Of a DNA stretch of 64,000 bases, positions 59,024-64,000 are shown in pieces. The position numbers were made by a program, and so were the translations under genes. Source of the stretch: WHTK01 sp965197795 (GTDB lineage Bacteria > Chloroflexota > Dehalococcoidia > DSTF01 > WHTK01); assembly GCA_965197795.1 (NCBI GenBank), contig OZ240228.1, forward strand, positions 2,604,001 through 2,668,000, given 5' to 3'. Within the stretch, counting starts at the first letter, position 1; each line of letters begins with the position of its first letter. The notes beneath the pieces were generated by a model. The model saw only the letters and a list, made by a program, of their open reading frames with translations, was not told the origin of the DNA and made no database searches.

Positions 59024-59443
59024 TCGCAGGCAGGGACCCGCACTCAGTCAAGATCTCGTCATTGCGAGGAGACGCCAGCGACGCGGCAAGCTCACACCCG
59101 CACGAATCGCTCCAACCGTCACTAGCCCTCTCCGGATGCCGGAGAGGGTGCGCGGCAGCGCGGGTGAGGTGCCCTCGTAGGGGTAGCCGCGCCCTGCACT
59201 TCAACTCCATGAAACACCACCCCAACTTCCACAACCCCTCTCCGGATGCCGGAGAGGGGTGCACGGCAGCAGGGGTGAGGTGAGTCCGACATTCCTGAGC
59301 CCTGTCGAAGGCTTCATCTTGAGCCCTGTCGAAAGGCATACGCCGGGGACTTGGGGGGTTCCCATACCCTCTTCTCTTCGGGATGGGGGCGGAGCAGCGC
59401 GAGGCATGTGAACAGCGCGCCTTCGGGGCAGCGTCGTGGGTGT
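59024..59443. repeat. Gap with family A and two family C repeats
   Basis: No gene. Family A unit 59058-59095 (GTCATTGCGAGGAGACGCC then GCGACGCGGCAAGCTCAC), family C units 59125-59171 and 59235-59281 (CCCTCTCCGGATGCCGGAGA, GGGTGAGGTG tail), then a CCTGAGCCCTGTCGAAGGC-like pair (59296-59336). Confidence 0.85.
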
Positions 59444-60912
59444 CTACTGCGACAGCACGGACTCGATTGCGTCCCGCAACGGCCCGATCTTGAACGGCTT
59501 CGATAGCACCGGGTTGGAAACCCGCTGCAGGAAGGCCCGCGTATCCGGGCTCACCGTATCGCCCGTGATGAAGATGACCCTGCGCGCCTGCTGCGGGTCG
59601 CGCTGGCGCACCTGCCGGTAGAACTCCGCATGGTCCATCCCCGGCATCTTCACGTCGGTGATGATCACGTCGAAGCTCTCGCGCTCGGCTAGGTCCGCGG
59701 CCTCGATGCCGCTGCTCGCCACCGCGACGAGTGGCGGTCCAACGTCAGGATCTCTGACAGCAGCTGACGGATGCTGATCTCGTCATCCACCACCAGGATG
59801 CGCCGACCGCCTACCGCGCTCCGAGCCGCCTCGGGCGCGTTGCCCGAGTCCTCGGCCGTCTCGCGCTCTTCCTCGATGCCGACGGGCAACTCGATGTGGA
59901 ACACCGAGCCGCTCTCCGGCCGGTTCGCAGTCCAGATCCTGCCGCCGTGTTCGTCAATGATGCCGTAGCAGATCGTCAGTCCCAGCCCGGTGCCTTCGCC
60001 CGCGTCTTTCGTCGTGAAAAACGGGTCGAAAATGCGGCGCTGGATGTCTGGCGGGATGCCGGGGCCGTCGTCGGCGATCGAGATGCGCGCGCCTGTCGCG
60101 CTGCCCTGCGTCAGCACCGTCAGCTTGCCGCCGCCGTGGGCGTCGATCATCGCCTGTTCGGCGTTCTTGATCACGTTGAACAGCACCTGCTGGATCTGGT
60201 CCTGGTCTACCCAGCAGGTCTGCATGCGCGTGTCCAGCGTCATGTCCAGCGTGATGTTGCGCACGGCGAAGTCATAGCTGCGTAGCTCCAGCACACGCTG
60301 CACCAGCGCATTAACTTCCGCCATCTCCTTCGTCGGCCTCCGTCTGTGTGCGAACGAGAGCAGGTTCTGCACGATCTTCGCCGCGCGCTCGGCCTCGTCG
60401 TAGATCGTCTGGATCTGCGACCGCACGCCATCGTCCAGATCACCGGCCAGCAGCAGCTGCGAGAAGCCCATGACGCCGGTCAGCGGGTTGTTCAGCTCGT
60501 GCGCCACGCCGGAGACCAGCTGCCCTACGCTCGCCATCTTCTCCGACTGCAGCAGGCGCTCGTGCAGCAACCGCTCATCCGTGTTGTCTCGCAGCAGCAC
60601 CAGGCCATGGCTGGCCGTCACCGCGATGTGGCGTGACGCCCGTGAACGGGTCATGGTCTCGCCGACCTGCGGTCCGTCCGTCCTCGCGGCGCTCAGCAGT
60701 TCGGGCAGCGGGTCGGGCGCCGGTGCGCTGACGCTGCCTCCCAGCGTAATCAGTAATGCGGCGCCGTTCTCATTGACGGGGTCCGCGTTGCCCTCCGCGT
60801 CGACGCGCACGACACCGATTCCGAGCAGATCGCAGAGGCGCAGCAACTCAGAATCGGGTTTGACTTGGGTGGAAATTGGAGCGCTCACTGCGCCCGGCGT
60901 CTGCGAGGTCAT
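59444..60912 (-). pseudogene. Hybrid sensor histidine kinase with C-terminal receiver, frameshifted
   Basis: A cytoplasmic kinase of about 489 residues. A PAS-like N-terminal domain (about 20-110), HisKA with SGVAHELNNPLTGV (phospho-acceptor His138), and HATPase with NVIKNAEQAM, ISIADDGPGIP and GTGLGLTICYG are intact to about 370. A receiver domain starts ILVVDDEISIRQLLSEILTL, then the frame shifts near 59732. The next frame supplies VAVASSGIEAADLAERESFD, VIITDVKMPG with the acceptor Asp, FITGD and LSKPF. The break fits loss of one C from CACC. As written the kinase is complete but its receiver is severed. Confidence 0.8.
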
Positions 60913-61039
60913 ACCGTCACCATCTCCCTACGGAGCCGGAACGCGTTCCCGCCAAAACGCTGGTACAAGTTAGCACATTCGAGCCGCATTCTGAAGCAAG
61001 AGTTCATCTCTTCCCCAACCCTCGACGCTCCGAATCGGC

Positions 61040-61085
61040 CCTTCAGCGGGGTCCGGGGTATCCCCGGGCTTTAGTAATCCTGTCC
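61040..61085. repeat. Family E repeat
   Basis: CCCTTCAGCGGGGTCCGGGG then TATCCCCGGGCTTTAGTAAT. The tail CCCCGGCTTTAGT recurs at once (61084-61096). It lies between the kinase and the Cys-rich gene. Confidence 0.75.
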
Positions 61086-61095
61086 CCGGCTTTAG

Positions 61096-61512
61096 TTACG
61101 TCTTCTCCCAGATCGGCCGACGGTCCTTGCAGTGGCCGCAAATCAACACCAGCCGTGATGCCAGCACCCCTTCGTCCGTCACCATCATCTCGCGCTGCTC
61201 TATATGCGCGCCACAGAAGTAACCCCGACAGCGCGAGCATTGCCGGACCCATTCCTCCTCGCACGCATCCAGTCCACAGATGTGCTCGCGGTTGAACGTC
61301 AGCACGCTCGCTTTGTAGACCACGTGACGTTCCAGGTCTTCGCGCTTGGCGACGCAGTTCTTGCTATCGCAGACTTCCTCACCCAGCTCGCGGATTACGC
61401 CATGCTTCTGGCAAAAGTGGCGTCCGCAGTAAACGCACATCGCGGTGGCCTGGTCACCACACTTGAACAGCCCGCGCTTCACTTGGCACTTGTCGGATTT
61501 AATCGCCATCAC
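61096..61512 (-). CDS. Cysteine-rich putative zinc-binding protein
   Basis: A 138-residue soluble protein with about 15 cysteines and several histidines in CxxC-type groups: KCGDQATAMCVYCGRHFCQKHG, VCDSKNC, ICGLDACEEEW, QCSRCRGYFCGAHIE and LICGHC. The spacing suggests two or three B-box or ribbon-like zinc sites. Function unknown. It is a stand-alone gene between a kinase and a FliA-type sigma factor, so a regulatory link is possible but not shown. I could not place it in a named family. Confidence 0.65.
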   Translation of the reverse strand: MMAIKSDKCQVKRGLFKCGDQATAMCVYCGRHFCQKHGVIRELGEEVCDSKNCVAKREDLERHVVYKASVLTFNREHICGLDACEEEWVRQCSRCRGYFCGAHIEQREMMVTDEGVLASRLVLICGHCKDRRPIWEKT

Positions 61513-61822
61513 TCACTACGCTGCCAGTTTGCGACTGCCTTTTCAACCCCGCGCGCCAACCCCTCAAACCGGCCACTACCCACCGGGTCACCCCTTTCAG
61601 GAGCGCTGCGGCCTACACGCTGCCCGACCGGGTTGCCCTTTAGTGGGGTCCGGGGTACCCCCGGCTTTAATAATCCTAGATCCGCGGAACTCCCTGCTTA
61701 GCTATCAGGAGGCCGCAGTACGTCTTTTCTGTCGTTGCCCCATCAGATTCACAGGATCCTGCCGACATTAGGAATTGACCAGGCGCCTTTTAGGCGTCAC
61801 CCCCGCCGCGTCCTACAAGAAC
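61513..61822. other. Gap upstream of the sigma-factor leader
   Basis: No gene. A family E repeat is at 61636-61672 (CCCTTTAGTGGGGTCCGGGG then TACCCCCGGCTTTAATAAT), with GGCGCCTTTTAGGCGTC (61780-61797) as a small hairpin. The sigma-factor promoter should lie here but I cannot choose one. Confidence 0.5.
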
Positions 61823-61837
61823 TCCTCATTGGAGGAG
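61823..61837 (+). promoter_or_regulatory. Hairpin covering the leader ribosome site
   Basis: CTCCTC-ATTG-GAGGAG. The right arm is the ribosome site of the 13-codon leader frame that starts at 61844, so folding would hide it. Confidence 0.5.
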
Positions 61838-61843
61838 CGACGC

Positions 61844-61885
61844 GTGACCCAGATACTGCTTTGGTCGGTGCTTCTTGCCCCGTAA
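61844..61885 (+). CDS. 13-residue candidate leader peptide
   Basis: GTG start seven to ten bases after GGAGGAG; the product is MTQILLWSVLLAP, then TAA. It ends 24 bases before the TTG of the sigma factor, whose ribosome site GGAGGG overlaps the gap. The good ribosome site and the hairpin suggest a real leader controlling sigma-factor translation; the evidence is positional only. Confidence 0.4.
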   Translation: MTQILLWSVLLAP

Positions 61886-61909
61886 ATTTGTCACCGGAGG
61901 GACCCTTTC

Positions 61910-62683
61910 TTGGCAACGAACGCTCCGCGACGGCTGCAAATCGTCAACACCACCCCTCAGGAAGACGAGCTAACACGCATCGTCACCGAGTACCTGCCCC
62001 TCGTGCGCCATGCTGTCAATCGCATCGTGGCCGGCTCCAGCAACTCCAGCATCCTGCAGTACGAAGACATGATCTCCTGCGGCATCCAGGGGCTCCTGGA
62101 AGCTCACCGCACTTACGATCCTGAACGCGGCGCCAAGTTCTCTACCTACGCCCTGCCCCGCATCCGTGGCTCCATCCTCGATGCTCTGCGCGCAGCGCAT
62201 CCCCTACCGCGTTCCCTGCAGAAGGCCTCGTCCGACATCGAACGCGCCATCTCAACCCTGTACGCGGACCTGGGACGCACGCCCACCAAGGCGGAGATCG
62301 CCGAGCGTCTAGGCCTGCCCCTGGCTGAGCTCCTCACCGTCTCGCAGGCCACAAGCATTCGCGTCCTCTCGCTCGAGAGCCTGGCGGACATGACCGTTAA
62401 CGGCGCGACCGAGAAGCTGACCGAGATGGCCGACGACGACCCGGGCATCGACCCTTATTCGGTGACCGAGAACCAGATCCTGCGCGGCCAGCTGCTCGAC
62501 GCCATCGAGGACTTGCCTGAGCGCGAGCGCCAGATCATTCGCCTCTACTACATCGAGTCGCGATCCCTGAAAAGCATCGGCCAATCCATGGCGATCTCCG
62601 AGTCGCGAGCATCGCAGCTCAGGCACCGCGCCATCCGCCGCCTGCGCAACGTGCTCGGCCAGGAGCTCGCCGAAGCCGCCTGA
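61910..62683 (+). CDS. RNA polymerase sigma factor, FliA/WhiG type
   Basis: A 257-residue sigma-70 family factor of the FliA/WhiG class. Region 2 (about 25-95) has EYLPLVRHAVNRI, EDMISCGIQGLLEA and KFSTYALPRIRGSILDAL. Region 3 (about 95-165) and region 4 (about 195-250, DLPERERQIIRLYYIE and ISESRASQLRHRAIRRL) are complete. FliA drives flagellar and chemotaxis genes. CsrA is encoded next on the opposite strand, a usual neighbour of flagellar loci, though no flagellar gene is in the window. TTG start behind GGAGGG. Confidence 0.88.
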   Translation: MATNAPRRLQIVNTTPQEDELTRIVTEYLPLVRHAVNRIVAGSSNSSILQYEDMISCGIQGLLEAHRTYDPERGAKFSTYALPRIRGSILDALRAAHPLPRSLQKASSDIERAISTLYADLGRTPTKAEIAERLGLPLAELLTVSQATSIRVLSLESLADMTVNGATEKLTEMADDDPGIDPYSVTENQILRGQLLDAIEDLPERERQIIRLYYIESRSLKSIGQSMAISESRASQLRHRAIRRLRNVLGQELAEAA

Positions 62684-62725
62684 CGCTTCTTCCCCTCACG
62701 CAAAATGCGCCAGCCTGCCGCACCA

Positions 62726-62870
62726 TGTCGTCCTGAGCCGCGATAGCAGGCGAAGGACCAAAGCAGCTTGCCCGCCTCAACCCTCCATCCCGCCAAACAC
62801 GTCCCACGCAGCGGAGCCTGGGGCCCGTCTGCCTGTCTGCCCTGCGGCCCGTCTGCCCGTCTGCCCGTAT
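62726..62870. repeat. Family B repeat and GCCCGTCTGCCC run
   Basis: ATGTCGTCCTGAGCCGCGAT, then AGCAGGCGAAGGACCAAAGC (62726-62765), and a GCCCGTCTGCC-type tandem run (62822-62868). No gene. Confidence 0.8.
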
Positions 62871-62901
62871 TACTGTGCTTACCTTGTACTGCCGGAAATA
62901 G

Positions 62902-62925
62902 AAAAGGACGACTCGTAAGCCGTCC
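62902..62925 (-). terminator. Terminator after csrA
   Basis: On the minus strand GGACGG-CTTACGAGT-CGTCC forms a stem, followed by TTTTCTATTT. It lies 28 bases after the csrA stop. Confidence 0.75.
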
Positions 62926-62952
62926 CAGGTTTCGAACCGCCGCTTGGCGGCC

Positions 62953-63198
62953 TTACTCGTTCTTCTCGGGCTTCAGCGCCAGGGCGCCGTGCGTCGGAGC
63001 CAGGTTAGGCTGGCTCGGCCGGCGGATGGGTCTGACCTTGGAGTCGTCCTCCGTCACCAGCTCCTCGCGCAGCACGGCAACTTCTGCCGGCGCGGCGATC
63101 CCGAGCTTGACGCGGTCGCGTTCCACACCTAGCACCATGATCGTGATGTTGCCCTGAATGATGATCGACTGGTCGATTTTTCGCGTCAGTATCAGCAA
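62953..63198 (-). CDS. csrA: Carbon storage regulator CsrA
   Basis: An 81-residue RNA-binding regulator. MLILTRKIDQSIIIQGNITI and GVERDRVKLGIAAPAEVAVL match CsrA closely, including the Arg in the first strand and the LGI-AP segment that bind GGA loops. It represses translation of target mRNAs such as flagellin. A 25-residue Pro-rich tail extends beyond the core. FliW, its usual antagonist, is not adjacent. Neighbours are the FliA-type sigma factor and a single-domain response regulator. Confidence 0.94.
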   Translation of the reverse strand: MLILTRKIDQSIIIQGNITIMVLGVERDRVKLGIAAPAEVAVLREELVTEDDSKVRPIRRPSQPNLAPTHGALALKPEKNE

Positions 63199-63308
63199 TT
63201 GCCTACTCCGTGCACCGTATCCAGGCCTCTCTGCCCGGCAACGGACGTGATCTCCACTCGAAGTAAGTATCGGCAGTGAACCGCGGCGGAGTAGGGGCTA
63301 GATTCGAC

Positions 63309-63653
63309 CTAGGAGAGCCAGGCTTCGATCGACTGCCGCAGCGATGCCAGCGTAAACGGCTTGAGTACCACGCCGTCCGGATCGCTGCCCTCCGGTGGCT
63401 CGATACCCGTCAGCAACACGACGGGTATCGCCGCCGTGCGTTCGTCGGCCCGCAGGCGGCGCAACACCTCGTCGCCGCTCATGCCCGGCAGGCCAACATC
63501 CAACAGAATCAGGTCGGGATATTCAGGCGCCAGCGCTTCCAGCGCGTCTCGCCCGTCGCAAAAGGCTTCGACTTTGCAGTCCTGGCCCTCCAGGCTGAGA
63601 CTGACCAGCGATCGCACGGACGGCTCATCATCCACGACAAGAACGCGCTGCAT
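63309..63653 (-). CDS. Single-domain response regulator
   Basis: A 114-residue CheY-like receiver. Acidic pair VLVVDDEPSVRSL (Asp8, Asp9), the phospho-acceptor Asp52 in LILLDVGLPG, the Thr in VVLLTG and the Lys in LKPF are all present. No output domain. The ATG at 63653 is used, since the longer frame to 63773 overlaps the upstream gene and has no ribosome site. Near csrA and a sigma factor, it may serve motility or the hybrid kinase upstream. Confidence 0.9.
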   Translation of the reverse strand: MQRVLVVDDEPSVRSLVSLSLEGQDCKVEAFCDGRDALEALAPEYPDLILLDVGLPGMSGDEVLRRLRADERTAAIPVVLLTGIEPPEGSDPDGVVLKPFTLASLRQSIEAWLS

Positions 63654-63672
63654 CCCTGAATCCTCTATGGCC

Positions 63673-63927
63673 CTAGCGAATGTCGGCGTCCCAATCCGGG
63701 ATAGGATGTCTGGCGACAATGTGACCGATCTCAGCCTTCGCGCCGAAGTCGACCAGGTCCTTGTAAGTAGCATTGATCGCTCGGTCCAGCAAGCGCAGAC
63801 CCAGTGGGTTCAGGTCCTCGCTGTACTCGCGGCGCAGGCGGACCAGGCGTTCGAGACGGCGAATGAACAGCGCTTTGGTGAGACCCTCGCCGGACCCGGC
63901 GGGAGAGGGCGTCTCCGGTGACCTCAT
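63673..63927 (-). CDS. Small helical protein whose N-terminus is repeat-derived
   Basis: An 84-residue frame. The first 15 residues (PETPSPAGSGEGL) are the translation of a family C repeat at about 63883-63920. The following LTKALFIRRLERLVRLRREY and LGLRLLDRAINATYKDLVD form a compact helical protein typical of short genes beside response regulators. No ATG, GTG or TTG stands at the LTKALF boundary, so the repeat appears to have replaced or extended the original start. It precedes the response regulator by about 20 bases on the same strand. Confidence 0.55.
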   Translation of the reverse strand: MRSPETPSPAGSGEGLTKALFIRRLERLVRLRREYSEDLNPLGLRLLDRAINATYKDLVDFGAKAEIGHIVARHPIPDWDADIR

Positions 63928-64000
63928 GGCTTCCTCCCGAAGAGACCCTCTCTCGCAGAGAGGGACGGTACGTTACTCGCTCTCTTCGGTTATCGGCACC
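63928..64000. repeat. Palindrome at the right edge
   Basis: CCCTCTCT-CGC-AGAGAGGG (about 63946-63964), a family C-like hairpin. The window ends before another gene can be seen. Confidence 0.6.

Overview
The window is high-GC bacterial DNA. Intergenic spaces are packed with short interspersed palindromic repeats, and TTG and GTG starts are common. The gene set points to an aerobic, walled, uncultured member of the Chloroflexota: a heme-copper oxidase of the A2 type, CtaG, Rex, MurA with MreB, PAC2, DUF503, AmaP, and FliA-type sigma with CsrA. The phylum call is inference from gene content and style; no rRNA is present.

Layout. Positions 1-2430 hold a double-Cache exported protein, then about 1.1 kb without genes that ends in the 3' third of a tRNA, possibly an old integration scar. 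2.5-10.7 kb: a MetE-like methyltransferase, tRNA-Leu, tRNA-Arg, a CAP-domain lipoprotein, an ABC/FtsX export system, a PAC2 protein and tRNA-Phe. 10.8-17.8 kb: cytochrome c oxidase (subunits II, III, I), a cupredoxin, a thioredoxin-like lipoprotein, a divergent CDF-like transporter and CtaG. 17.8-22.1 kb is a metal section: an MFS transporter broken by a TGA and a Ni/Co permease share a duplicated promoter/operator, followed by a TerC protein behind a yybP-ykoY (Mn2+) riboswitch. 22-29.8 kb: MtaB, AmaP, ScpB, DUF503, a class II aldolase, DUF192 and a BY-kinase-like protein.

30.0-32.3 kb is a complete IS1595-family element with matching terminal inverted repeats, sitting inside one of the interspersed repeats. 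It carries a RelA/SpoT-domain (alarmone synthetase) passenger gene split by an exact 13-bp tandem duplication. 32.4-45.4 kb is housekeeping: Gmk, AroA, TyrA, an S2P protease, Rex, a cyclase, MreB, MurA, an acyl-CoA dehydrogenase, MerR and an EF-G-like GTPase. 45.8-49.8 kb: a phosphotransferase, a methyltransferase inserted between copies of the yqeK tail, HIT and HtpX. 49.9-53.4 kb is a second IS1595-type insertion with a DNA methyltransferase-HNH fusion, a 52-residue protein and a DUF5343 gene. 53.6-64 kb: a degenerate GGDEF protein, PIG-L, Nudix, two exported hydrolases, a sensor kinase, a FliA-type sigma factor, CsrA and a response regulator.

A recurring theme is gene disruption by very small lesions. 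Single-base indels, often in G or C runs, interrupt the methyltransferase-HNH gene, the TAP-like hydrolase, the hybrid kinase, yqeK and an HD-domain gene. TGG-to-TGA changes interrupt an MFS and a CAP gene. This could be real gene decay or residual assembly error; read-level checking would decide.
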